This document shows positions 12,571 to 23,100 of a stretch of DNA of 64,000 nucleotides, in pieces. A program made the translations under genes and the position numbers. A model generated the notes under the pieces. The model made no database searches and was not told where the DNA came from. It saw nothing but the letters and a program-made list of their open reading frames with translations. Source of the stretch: Steromphala cineraria (taxonomy: Eukaryota; Mollusca; Gastropoda; Trochida; Trochidae); assembly GCA_916613615.1 (NCBI GenBank), contig OU744724.1, positions 46,490,500 through 46,554,499 of the forward strand, given 5' to 3'. Position 1 is the first letter of the stretch; each line of letters opens with the position of its first letter.

Positions 12571-12773
12571 AGGGGGTCTCCAAGTTCTAATTTTTAACTT
12601 CCAGTGTTTTATTAGCGAGGCCCCGAGAGGGTCGGAGAGGGCCTCGAAAATAAAACACTGGACGTTAAATATTAGAACTTGGAGACCCCCTTTATTTTTT
12701 TAACTTCCAGTGTTTTATTAGGGAGGCCCCGAGAGGGTCGGAGAGGGCCTCGCTAATAAAACACTGGAAGTTA
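12571..12773. repeat. Two successive long palindromes (foldback unit)
   Basis: First palindrome 12571-12690: AGGGGGTCTCCAAGTTCTAA at the left pairs with TTAGAACTTGGAGACCCCCT at the right. Second palindrome 12701-12773: TAACTTCCAGTGTTTTATTA pairs with TAATAAAACACTGGAAGTTA. Both share the same GC-rich centre (GCCCCGAGAGGGTCGGAGAG). Single-stranded DNA or RNA would form long stems, and the tandem form suggests duplication of one foldback MITE. Confidence 0.85.
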
Positions 12774-12799
12774 AAAATTAGAAGTTGGAAATCCTTTTA

Positions 12800-13919
12800 A
12801 ACCTGTTCAGATATAAAACACTATTTGACTTTGAATACTTACCACTCATGTAACCCCTATTTCACGTCTTGTGTAGGTATATCAAGGAAGTATTCCATTT
12901 GACGGGAACGGGAAAAGGAAATCTTGATTTCTAAAACAACATAAAAATTAATAAAGAATGATTGTTCATATGACAAGGACATCTGAAGCAGAAAATTACC
13001 TAAGAGAATAGGTTATACTAATTTGTATTTTGTTTACATTTATGACAGTTTTTGTGGTTGACCAATCCAATGGTAATGACAGAAAATGTATTAATAATGT
13101 TATTCTATATTATGTATCTATCTATTAATTTACATAATTAATTACATAAACTCACAGAAAAAAAATATTTTTATTTTTCCAAAACAACCTACAATTAAGT
13201 TACTCTTTCTTTAGTAGTTTAAACACATACCCAAGTTAATTTCTTTTTAAACATATACTTTCATTACTAACCTTTGGACATTTTATTTGCATCCAGTTTT
13301 GCATAATTCCAACACAATCGTTGTCGACTGTAAAAAAAACAGTAAAAAAAAAATGATTTGCCTGCGAACTGTTCATGTAAGTGCATCCAATACTAGTTGT
13401 TCGGAGAATGTTATATTTCACAGTCCTTCGGTTTTCGTGCACTTTTCCCCGATAGCACTTTCAGCCAATAAAGTAAAGATATAGTGGATATGTAGTGAAG
13501 TTTTCGAACGTAAGGGTTTCTGTAAGTGATTAAAAAACTACAATTCAAGACATAACCAAGAGATGTGTCATTTACCATTTGCCTTGAAAGGCCGTGATAC
13601 GGGACGTCTAAGTTGACGTGTGTCAGAGACCAGATAACAAGTGTTGATCAAACTTTAATGATAAATGACTATTATAGACGAAACAGAATTTATAAGACTT
13701 CAATATATTCAGTAATAGGCCTACTTACAATTTAGCGTCACATTGTCTCCAATATTCATCAATTTGCGTCAACAAACCGGATTTTTTGTAAACGTCATAA
13801 AAGTCAAGGATGTCTGCGTGATGCTAGCTGGGCTACGACAAATGGCAATGTAATTGACGGCAACGCGACTTTCTGGGTATGATTTTAAACCCTTCTGTAC
13901 AACTAATTTGAACAAAATT
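12800..13919. other. Interior of inverted-repeat element, no gene seen
   Basis: AT-rich sequence between the palindromes and the right terminal repeat of the 9655-14040 element. Small ORFs on both strands overlap each other and show no motif. Confidence 0.35.
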
Positions 13920-14589
13920 AACTTGGCATCCATTTTTTCCTTAATAAGTAAGATCCATGCTAGTGATATAAGGTGGATGCCAGCTTTTAACAAGCCGTCC
14001 CCCCCTCGAAATAATTTTGAGATTCTGCCGCCGTACTATTTCGGTGACTTCTGATTTACTCCGTTTCAGAATATTTATGAACATAATTCCATTCAACATC
14101 AAACTTGCTTTTCGATCATAGACCAAGTGTTTAGTTATAAGTCAATATGTTAAAGTCCAGCAGATATGTGAAGAATTTATATACAATTGTGCCTTTAATA
14201 ATACAAGCATGAAATTTGGTACACAGTTAGGGGGTACCCTTAGAGTTAAATTTGGATAAAGGGACGTTCCAGATTCCCTCAAAGATTTAAATGGCGGCTA
14301 CAAATTAATTAATTAAATTAGTTAATGAATTATACCAACCAGTTCAAATCGATATCCTTATCACGTGTGTTTGGTGTAAAACACAATTTAGGTATTATGT
14401 AGTTACTTGTTGTGCATATGCTATCAGTCTAAGTAAATCAAGCCTCAATAATACTCGTTTCACCTCGCTATTGAGTCTAGCAAGATGCAGTAGAAGGTCG
14501 CGTCAGCCGATCTTTTGAATTGACCGATTAGGGATCTTCGTACCAAGCCGCAATAGTATGCATTCGCCCATATATCGTTGGAGGGTCCT

Positions 14590-16500
14590 AGGTGGGCGAA
14601 AGGTTGGCTTATCGGGTTCGTTCACTCCCAAGAAGAGAAGAGCGGGAGGTCAGCCGACCCCTTCCAGCCAGGAGGCGTGTCCTTTCGTATCAGGGTTCTT
14701 GATGTATTGGCATCAGCTGGGGCTGGACCCTTTTGTGTATCACTTTCTGAAGCGGGGGTTCCAGATACCAGTTTCGTCTCGGCCAACCTCTCACCTGCGA
14801 CTCAATGGAGCGGCAGGCTGGTTCAACGTTACGTTTGAACAGATGGAGATTCTTATATCCAAGGGGGTAGTTGAGGTAATCCCGGTCCCAAACCTCAAGT
14901 CAGGGTTCTACTTCCCTATGTTCATTCCACCCAAGAGAGCAGCTGATTAACGACATGTCGAAATTAACCATCCTTCCTCGTACTGCCGCCATATCATTGT
15001 CACTTGTCTTTGTCTTCAGTCATGCGGTTGCTGGAGTCTTAGAATTGGAGAACGCATACTTGCACATTCCCATTTCCGAGACCACCGCAAGTAACTCAGT
15101 TTCGTTCTGGCGGAGCGCCATTCTCAGTGGAATGTGCTCCCATTTGGAATAGCATTCGCTCCGTGGCTTTTCACCAGGGTGACTCAACAATAGTGAACTT
15201 TTTCTCACTCACAATGTCCAGTTCATCCCCATTCGTGGATGACGGGTTCGATACCCATCGCTGACCGCTCTCTTAACCCTTACGATGCGGGTATATATGT
15301 TTGCTCTACAAGCCCACATGGCGGAATTGTTTTGTCCGGTGCCAGCCACCGTTATATCCTGATTGGCCTCTTCTTTATTTTTGTGCACGGATATACATAT
15401 GATACATGGAAATAAAGACAATTCTCTCCTCTATACGATGATGTAAAAATTATAAAATTATCTCTAATGGTTCGTGAGATATGAATGCCGCAAGGTGGGT
15501 ACCCTCAATCATTTTTGAGAAAAGGTTTGATATTTTATATCCGGGAGCAGCCAAGACTGCTTGCAGTCAATTATAGCCTTATCCTGAAAGTTACGGAGTT
15601 AGCCAAGAGGGCTTACGCGCCAGTTTATCTTTGTCACGAAAAATTACGCGACCCGCATCGTAAGGGTTAAGGAGATTGGGGTTGCTGATTAATCGGTCCG
15701 AGTCAGACCTTAAGCCAACCAACTCGCTCACCTTCCTGGGCACTATTGAGGACACTGCTCAGTCCCCAGCTAACGCATGGAGCGAATAGACTTCTTGCTC
15801 CGCTAGGTCCAACAGATCATCGGGCTGCTCACCTAAGTGCAGGACCTAACTAGGAGGGGCCGGCTGCAGTTGAGACCATTTCAGGTCGTCCTAAACATGC
15901 ATGTCAGGGAAAAGGTGTCCAAACATGTGTTACCACTTTGCCATGACCTCAGGGAGGAGGCGAACCTCTTCAGAGGTGTCCCGCTCCACACACTAAAGAT
16001 GATGGTAAGCGCAGCTTGGGATAGAACACACAGTAGGTGTCTGGTCTCAGGTGGCGATGGTTTTTGGCTGCCAGGATTTCGGAGCTGTATGCTTTGCAGG
16101 GTGACTTCGCTTTGAAGTGAGGAATGAGGGAAGAGCCACACAGGAAATTGCACCGGACTTCGTGTGTAAGTTCCAGGGGTCTGATGAGTGAGGCAGAGTG
16201 TTTCACATTCACGCCCTTGCATGATCGACAATCTCCATGGAGGAAGAGTGCAGTTTCTCTGTCCTGTTCCAACTCTCCGTATCTACTCGGACGCATGCAT
16301 TCCTTCTGGCAGGGGAGTAGGAGGCCTTCCCTATTTGCAGCGGAGTACAAAGAAGACAGACAGTGCCTATCAAGCCGCGTGGTGACCGCGACCAACTCGT
16401 TCAAACTTTTACGAGATCCGTGCAGTCTCTACCACCATAGCGTTTCTCACCAATATTGCTGTGGTGTCATACGTGGTCATTGCTAACCACTACCCTCGAG
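14590..16500 (+). pseudogene. Decayed DIRS-type reverse transcriptase/RNase H
   Basis: The first block (14558-14950 frame) reads HQLGLDPFVYHFLKRGF and MEILISKGVVEVIPV...FIPPKR, the thumbprint of the start of a DIRS-type RT. It is followed in another frame by LENAYLHIPISETTASNS (about 15045). FVDDGF at about 15225 stands where the catalytic YxDD is expected. After a 390-bp MITE insertion comes SDLKPTNSLTFLGTIED (about 15690). An RNase H start, LRIYSDAC, is at about 16275, and FYEIRAVSTTIAFLTN follows at about 16405. Many stops and frameshifts make it inactive. It is clearly more diverged than the DIRS copy at 34235-40744. Confidence 0.7.
15277..15666. mobile_element. piggyBac-type MITE with perfect termini and TTAA duplication
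   Basis: Both ends carry the same 16-bp inverted repeat, CCCTTACGATGCGGGT, with TTAA immediately outside on each side (15273-15276 and 15667-15670). TTAA duplication with termini beginning CCC is typical of piggyBac elements. The element is 390 bp and non-coding. It interrupts the DIRS-type RT pseudogene. Related ends and interior sequences recur at 21720-22830, 43990-44510, 51275-55771 and 61741-62662, defining a local family. Confidence 0.85.
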
Positions 16501-17190
16501 ACGTTTCTGTGGAAGACGGACATTGCAAGGACGGTGCCTCAGGTATTCGCTTAGCAATGCACTTCAGGTCTTGCTACCCCAGAGGGATTGCAGCTCACCG
16601 TTAGATCGCTTTCACATGTTGTTGTTTTTAAAAACTTTGCATTGCTTTTTCCTTTGAATTGGTTATCTTTCTTACTGGTTCGGGGCTTGTTACACCCTTT
16701 AACGGGGGCTCGGACCTCCCTACCATAAGTTTGACTGTTGAGGTGGTTGGTTACCTTCCTGCTTGGGTCTTGCAGCCCTTTACCGCTGTTGTAATCTGGA
16801 CAACGTTGAGTCGGAGATGGTAATAGTTCGTAAACGTCATTATTTATATTTTCCGTTGACAACTCACCAATCCTTCATTTCCACCCTTGCCTTCCATCCT
16901 GCGAGTAGGTTGGCTCTGGTGTCCGTTCTCTGAGGCTTGGTCGCGTAACCAAAGCCAGCACAGGGACAGATAACTGATTAAAAATTTGGATATTTAGTGA
17001 AAAATAAAGACCAAATGATGTTTTTGGAGTCTTTTGACCTAAATTATCATCATAAACAAAAAAATCCTTGGTGTGCTTTTCCAAGTACTATGACTTATCT
17101 TAATACCAGAAAGCCGCCATTTTTGAATGGCCGCCATATTTGTTCTATGAATAAATTCAAATGTCACTATATCTCAAAATCTTCATAAAA
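16500..17190. other. Non-coding part of the inverted-repeat element
   Basis: Follows the RNase H remnant. ORFs at 16551-16862 and 16875-17084 show no recognisable domain. The end contains GCCGCCATTTTTGAATGG motifs near the right terminal repeat. Confidence 0.35.
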
Positions 17191-17269
17191 TAATGCTCTA
17201 TCAGTATACCAAGTTTCATGCTTGTATCACAAATAGCACAATTTCCCCACTTATCTGCTGGACTATTAC

Positions 17270-17722
17270 TAGAATATAAAGGGTAAAGATTATTAATTAC
17301 CATTGCCTATTTAAAATCCCTACATTTATCAAAATCTCACATCTGATGGTTATGTTCGTCTTTGTTTTTACGAGTTTGTCAATCTAAAACACTACAAGCT
17401 TGTAAAAAGAAAATGTATAATTACTATTTCTCTATTACTATTTGCTCTAAAAGTTGCTCAAAAATATTTTTCAAAATTGCAATATTTACAATGAAAAGAG
17501 TTGTTGCCTTGCACATAAGAATATGTTTTTATATATTTTGGCGTTTCTTTCATTCCCTAATCTGTGAGTCCAGAACTGTCTATTCAAATTTTCCAATTTT
17601 TAAGTGTGTTAATTGTATGCCTCTCCGTAAAAGTTAATTTTTCAATACTACAATTTGCCAAATGTATGGGATAAAATGGGGCAAAAGGCCAAGTGCATGT
17701 AACCTCCCATGTCTAGATATTT
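17270..17722. other. AT-rich non-coding stretch
   Basis: An ORF of 91 codons (17362-17637, +) is present but is low-complexity with no motif. No gene is supported. Confidence 0.35.
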
Positions 17723-17897
17723 AAGAAATAAAGTTTGCTCTACCCCAATGTGTTTTGTAATAAAGTATAGTTTTGCCCTGAACTATTATAGTTAAAGTAC
17801 GAGGACGGTAGTCCGAGTGCTTTAACGTTGTAATAGTTCAGGGCAAAACTATACTTCATTAAAAAACACATTGAGGTAGAGCAAACTTTATTTCTTT
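17723..17897. repeat. Foldback MITE with about 75-bp arms
   Basis: The left arm begins AAGAAATAAAGTTTGCTCTA and the right arm ends with its complement, with few mismatches. The arms share TATAGTTTTGCCCTGAACTA and the centre is a short GAGGACGGTAGTCCGAG loop. This would form a near-perfect hairpin. No coding content. Confidence 0.85.
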
Positions 17898-18320
17898 TCT
17901 AAGATACCAAACTTATTTTCAGGGAAGTATAAACATTCCTATAATTTCAAATTAAAATATTGTTAAAATAACTTTAATTAAATATCCATGAACAGGGCTA
18001 ACTGCTGGCTATTCCATGTTTCGAACTCACCACCTGATTAAAAAATATTGTGTATTGGTTAAACAGTTGATTATGTTAATGTAGCGGTTTTATTTTCTCA
18101 TTTATAAAGTTTAGAATTTTTTTCTCTTGTTATTTTTTTCATTGATTAAACAAAACAAAAAACTCAGACAACTCGATCTTGTTTAATAAAACGTTACTTT
18201 TGAACAGTCAAGTTGTGCGATCATGCAGTGCTGGCCACTCTGCCCATATAAGGCTTATCACGTGATTGACATTCTAAAATGAATTATGGGTATTGTTTGT
18301 CAGGAAGCGTGGTCTAACAT
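17898..18320. other. Non-coding sequence 3' of the Crypton gene
   Basis: AT-rich, with no gene seen. It is downstream of the - strand stop codon at 18321-18323. No clear element boundary could be fixed; Cryptons lack terminal inverted repeats. Confidence 0.35.
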
Positions 18321-20230
18321 TCATTTTTTGCTGTTGTCATAAAAGTTGAAGTTGATGGTACCACCGCTAATATTAGCTGACTGGAGGAGCTGTACACCAT
18401 GAAAGGGAGTACAAACTGTATTGGTTGAGCTATATGACACGTTGCTTGGCAGAGACAGTTGACGTGTGTCAACGTCACAAATGCTACGGGGCGCCGTGAC
18501 CTGACGTGGAATTTCAACGTGGTCACTCGACGGAGGTAAACATGTCGGAGGCAGAGCCTTGGATTCAGCGGAGTCGTTGTTCCCCTGTAAGATGTTACTA
18601 AATGCCCTTCGCTGAGCTACTGATGGAGTGGTTATATAGCTTTTCAGCGACTGTTCATTTCTGTGACCTGTGACGGACATAATACCAAGGGCCCCAACCC
18701 CGGCTTCGGAAAGTTTGGTTGCTGCCGTCGCACGAACACAGTGGTTCGTGTAGAATTTAGACAAACCCGCTGCAGCGGATATTGTTGCCATCATCTTTTT
18801 AAGAGTGCACTCGCCCATTGCCGACTGTGCATACCAAATGTCTGACTTTGGTATTACAAGTGGACGCTGAAAAAATGCACTGACTGACAGATTTCGTTTG
18901 GAAAGGTACAATTTCATGCTTTGTACAGGGCACCGTTCATCACCTGTCTCATACATACGTGGCTGTTTGGAATGTTCCCTACTGTCAATGCCATGATGCG
19001 TTTTGTCGGCCTCATTGTACGCCATCTGAAAATACTCGGCTCCAGTGTCATCCTGTGACAAAACAAACGATTCTCCCCTGAGACTACGAAGACCCTCTAT
19101 TCCACGCCTACCGAAGTGAAGGGTGACCTTAAACCAGACTTTCCTTACAAGAGAAAGAGGGGAATCATCTGAAAGTGTTCCACTTGTGTACAAGCGATCC
19201 AAATTGCCATGTGAGATTGGATCATGATGCCGAGTGACATCCTTACCGGCACGCTTCATCTCCTTCACAACATCGACAAACACATGGTTGGACGACATAA
19301 ACTCCCTGTCATGCATAATGTTTATTTGTCTATCAAAAGGCGGCGACGTCAGGTGTCGATTGATAGCAGCACGAATTGACATCAAAGCTGATTTGGAGTA
19401 CTCTTTGCCATTTTGGGTTCTTACCTCCGCGTAAAATCGCCTGAGAATTCCATTGAGTTCATCAACAGGTCTTATCTCAAATTCCAATGGAAAACTGTTG
19501 CTCTGAAGCCAATCTGAAATGAATATTGTGATTGTGTAATATTTCGTTAAAATGGATACACAGGATTCGAAATGGATATAAAAAATTTGATTGCCGAACA
19601 AAGTAAGTTTTTGGTTTTTATTTTCATTTGTTTACTGCTACGATGAAAATATCTTCAATCCATTTTCTTTTACTATAGTTATAAAATTATAAAACACCTT
19701 CGAGTAAAGTGAAATTTAGGCCCTAATTCGGTTACCAAATAGTCAGGGATACTATAACTATATTTCGTACCTCTAAAAATCTTTAATGCCCATTTTGTGC
19801 TGTTCTCCGTTGACTTTTCATTCCTACTTTTAGCTAGTTGTTGCAATCTGGTTTCGTCTACATTCCCAAATCTTGATTTATCCTGTGGAGGTCGAATCGG
19901 CTCAGGTGTAATTAACGCAGGTGGGCTTTCCGGAACGCTGAGCAACATGTCATCATCACTGTCATTAAAGTCAATTTCATGTTTAAAAACACATCTTCGA
20001 CATCCAGTTCTCATGTTTTCTACGACATACTTCCTTGCCATATTTCTTCCTGGTAAATAAAACTCCACGACTCGACAAAACTCTCCGTTAAACGAAACTT
20101 CATCGCCAATCGACAATTGATAGGGATGCGCCATGTTGATTGATAGAACCGAGATCAAAGGTTTATCACGCGTGTCCATGGTAACCTTTAAACGAGGGGG
20201 CAGCGGGGAAGAGTGGATAGCGTCATTCAA
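18321..20230 (-). CDS. Crypton-type tyrosine recombinase, two exons, apparently intact
   Basis: Two exons on the - strand: exon 1 from 20230 (or ATGs at 20179 or 20134) to 19771, and exon 2 from 19513 to 18321. They are joined across a 257-bp GT-AG intron whose splice restores KIFRDWLQS in frame. The N-terminal exon has a small MAHPYQLSIGDEVSFNGEFC module and an acidic stretch. The core shows the KSTENSTKWALKIFRDWL helix typical of Crypton/DUF3504 (KIAA1958- and ZMYM-like) recombinases, then RRFYAEVRTQNGKEYSKSAL and SIRAAINRHLTS. The likely catalytic set is present: Arg in LHFGRRGIEGLR (about 19104), H-x-x-R in NHCVRAT (about 18743-18732), H in TGHRNEQSLKSYI (about 18665) and Tyr (18638-18636). 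No stops or frameshifts interrupt it. It may be a live Crypton or a host-co-opted copy, and lies antisense inside the myosin intron. Confidence 0.8.
19514..19770 (-). other. Intron of the Crypton-type gene
   Basis: On the - strand the donor is AGAG|GTACGAAAT (cut after 19771) and the acceptor is TTCATTTCAG (ending 19514). Without splicing, each exon frame runs on into short nonsense tails, whereas splicing restores the conserved helix. This supports the intron. Confidence 0.75.
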
Positions 20231-20417
20231 TTGTTACGTCATGTAAAAACTATACCTTTATTGTCTGATAAAGTACTTTTTTTTCGATTGTTCTAACCGC
20301 TAGGTATCTTAGAAAAAGAAATAACATAACTGGAGTGGTCAAGTGATGTTGAGAAGCTCAGTTTTCCTTTCCACCGACAAGATGTGTGAAGTCTCCCACC
20401 TTCCCCACCAGGTTACA

Positions 20418-21306
20418 TTTTTAGCTCATCAGGTGTGAAAGACCCGATGGGCTGATGGCATGGCGTCCGGCTTCCGTCCATCCGTCCATCCGTAAACTTT
20501 TCACTTTTTCGACTTCTTCTCCAGAACCAATGACTCTAGAGAACTGAAAATTGATGTGCAGACTCCTTGGCCAATGGGGATTCGAAATTGTAAATTTTGT
20601 GACCCCTTGACCCCAATTGACCCCAAAACCTTAAAAACCTTTTTCATCTTCTTTTCCAGTTCCAAAAGGTCTAGAGAGATGAAAAGTTGTGTGAGACTCC
20701 ATGGCCTAAATGGGGATTTTATTTTTTGGTTTGGTGACCTCTTGACCGCAAATAAGGTCACAGGGGTTAAAACCTTAAAAACCTATTTTCATCTTCTCCA
20801 GTTCCAAAAGGTTTAGAGAGCTGAAAAGTTGTGTGTAGACTCCTTGGCCAATGGGGATTCTAAATTGCAGATTTTGTGACCCCATGACCCCAATTGGGGT
20901 CACAGGGGTCAAAACCTTGAAAACCTATTTTTATCTTCTTTTCCAGTTCAAAAAGGCCTAGAGAGATGAAACGTTGTGTGTAGACTCCATGGCCAATGGG
21001 GATTCTAAATTTTAGGTTTGGTGACCTCTTGACCGCAAATAAGGTCACAGGGGTCAAAACCTTAAAAACATATTTTCATCTTCTCCAGTTCCAAAAGGTT
21101 TAGAGAGCTGAACAGTTGTGTGTAGACTCCTTGGCCAATGAGGATTCTGAAATTTAGGTTTGGTGACCCCTTGACCCCAATTGGGGTCAAAGGAGTCAAA
21201 ACCTTGAAAACCAATTTTCATCTTCTTATCCAGTTTCAAAAGGCCTAGAGAGCTGAAAAGTTGTGTGTTGAATCAGTCGCCAATGGGGATTCTAAATAGT
21301 AGGTTT
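20418..21306. repeat. Family A tandem-cored element, copy 1
   Basis: Starts TTTTTAGCTCATCAGGTGTG, followed by a short CCATCCGTCC-type simple repeat. Six degenerate monomers of 135-145 bp follow, each containing CTAGAGAG.TGAAAAGTTGTG and facing GACCCCAATTGGGGTC-type palindromes. The family 3' end is absent. At about 21306 the sequence switches abruptly into family B sequence. Confidence 0.85.
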
Positions 21307-21480
21307 AGTGTAACCTTGAAGGTCAAAGGTCAAGGTCATGAGATTTGTGTCAAGGTCATGAGATTTGTGTCATTGCAATGTGTAACTAATTTGGGTATAA
21401 CTTAATCCCATTAAGCTTTTCAGAACTCATGAACATGTATAAGTGTTTACACCTCTGGGTTTAATTTCTAAACTGTGTCT
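21307..21480. repeat. Family B fragment fused to family A copy 1
   Basis: GTGTAACCTTGAAGGTCAAA through AAGTGTTTACACCTCTGG matches the repeat unit seen several times in 24207-25655. A CAAGGTCATGAGATTTGTGT segment is duplicated in tandem. Confidence 0.8.
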
Positions 21481-21719
21481 CGCCAAGGAATCCAGATGTT
21501 TTAATCAAACAGCGTTTTCCTCTCTATTCACATTCACCTGAGGAAGTTGACGGTATGTTGATCATAACATAAGCATTTACTTATTAAAAGGACCTAGCTG
21601 TGGTTTATTATAGTCTTATGTTTGGTTTTTAAAAGTCAAACAAAACTAGCTACATGTATGAACACAACATTATTCACACAATCAGTATATCAAAATATAT
21701 GCTAAAACTGATCATTCAA

Positions 21720-22830
21720 CTTCGGTGGGGCCGGGGGGATAAGCTATCTCTCCTGATGGCTCTTGTTTTTATTGCGAATATGCAAACTATAAACTCTCTA
21801 TTCTTTGTCTTTACGATGATATAAAAATTATAAAAAAACATGATTGGTTCGGAATACAGAAATTGTGAAAGCGGCTTACCCTCAGCTAATTGAAAACAAA
21901 TTCTGATAATTGCCACAGGTGTCGCATCGTTTACCATTCCTTTATTTTAGCATGCTAACATAAAATTTTATATGGAAATAAAGACAATTCTTTTGTGTTC
22001 ATGGTGATATAAAAAAAATTTAAAAAGCACTGAGCGGTTTTAAAAAAATCGAGCAAGAAAAGAAGGGATGTTATAAAATCGCTGCACAATTCAACTTGAA
22101 TACGAACAAAGAAAGTAAACCGTTTGTGTGGCGCTCGATATCAGAAAAGTTTTCTTTGCATGTGCACTAACTTTACAATGAATAAAAGATCGTTATTTAC
22201 TTTTTATTCTGATATATAAATTGTTAAAATGCAATGAAAAATGAAAAACACCCCTTTTTGAGGTACTTGCTGTTTTATTATTTCTTTTAGTGCACTGACA
22301 TGTTATATATCAAAATACCGACAATTCTTTTCTCTTTTCAATGATATGTAATGTTTTTGGGTGGTGCCAATTATTAAAAGTTGACTTTAATGCGGAGCTT
22401 GCTATATCTTTATTCATCATTGCGCCAGTACAAAATTAATTATATATGGAATTGAAGACAATTCTTCAATCTTTATTTTGACAAAAAAAAATATAAATGC
22501 GCTGAATAGTTTTTGTGGTATTAATGGTACATAGCTGAAAATACCTGAACATCATTGTTTTTTCACTGCTTGTAGCTTCATTTTTTATAGCGCATGTAAA
22601 TGTCATACATCAAAATGACAACAATTCAATGCCGTTTTCAACAATGTTTTTTTCTTTGAAATCTGCACATGGGTTAGTTAACCACAACATGTGAAAGATA
22701 AGGTGTGCTTCTTTAATCTGTGTAACCAATGTAATCCCATGCCCCGGTCGATGCGTGCGCATGTGGGCCATTAGTGTCGCATCGTGATTCTTGCTCTTGA
22801 AATAATAATAAGGCGTTTCACAGTGAGGTT
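21720..22830. repeat. piggyBac-like composite family, partial copy
   Basis: Contains the family modules TATGGAAATAAAGACAATTC (21973), ATTGAAGACAATTCTTCAAT (about 22452), AGCGCATGTAAATGTCATAC (about 22588) and GTCGCATCGTGATTCTTGCT (about 22775), in the same order as 51275-55771. The termini are not intact and there is no coding sequence. Confidence 0.7.
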
Positions 22831-22983
22831 GGTTTTGCAAATGGTCCTCCTCCTGATTGAAGTTATAGTAGTAGGTGCACGAACACGACTCCACCTGTCT
22901 TTCATACTGTCCTTTTCGACAATACCCGATACCCTTTTATGCTTGGATTTATCTTCTGAATTTATGAATATTTATCATTTCAG

Positions 22984-23100
22984 AAGATGGTAACAGCAAT
23001 TGTGGAATGATCCAGAATCTTTTGCAAAAATGCCTTGAGAACGATCATTTGAACAACGAGTTGTACCTACAACTGGTAAAACAAACAACCGACCACCCAG
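22984..23100 (+). CDS. MyTH4-FERM myosin-like gene, exon 2 of 6 seen (MyTH4)
   Basis: Bounded by acceptor CATTTCAG and donor CCCAG|GTGAGT. The phase matches the preceding exon (A|AA = Lys). It encodes about 39 residues, including [20 protein letters not shown] and KQTTDHP. The block L-x-x-E-L/I-Y-x-Q-L-x-K-Q-T-x-x-x-P is the most conserved motif of MyTH4 domains, so the assignment is strong. It ends in phase 1, one base into an Asp codon completed by the next exon. It sits alone between a piggyBac-like fragment and a tandem-cored element. Confidence 0.92.

Larger units (their letters stand above)
9655..14040. mobile_element. 4.4-kb inverted-repeat transposon, decayed
   Basis: The left end (about 9660-9780) and right end (about 13920-14036) are imperfect inverted repeats of about 120 bp. 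Both begin TAGTACGGCGGCAGAATCTC on their outer edge and share a G-run followed by TTGTTAAAAG.TGGCA.CC. The interior has a decayed coding region on the - strand (separate entry) and a double palindrome at 12571-12773. The superfamily cannot be named from the ends alone and no clear target duplication was seen. A second related end-like segment (AGTCCAGCA, 10086) belongs to another nested element. Confidence 0.55.
14149..17268. mobile_element. 3.1-kb inverted-repeat element around a dead DIRS-type RT
   Basis: The left end (about 14153-14222) and right end (about 17190-17268) are imperfect inverted repeats of about 75 bp. Both start AGTCCAGCAGATA on the outer side and share GCATGAAA.TTGGTA. Inside are a decayed RT/RNase H of DIRS type (14590-16500) and a piggyBac MITE. 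DIRS elements do carry inverted terminal repeats, so this may be an internally deleted DIRS relative. Equally, it may be a DNA transposon that captured the RT sequence. It lacks a recognisable gag or recombinase. Confidence 0.45.
9416..22983 (+). other. Host intron, about 13.6 kb
   Basis: GT (9416) to AG (22983). It is phase 1 at both ends and is filled with nested transposons, listed separately. No further host exon was recognised inside it, and the flanking protein segments look contiguous within MyTH4. Confidence 0.75.

Noticed and set aside
15837..16486. Overlapping ORFs on both strands near the decayed RT
   Set aside because: Mutually overlapping and motif-free except the RNase H scraps already annotated.
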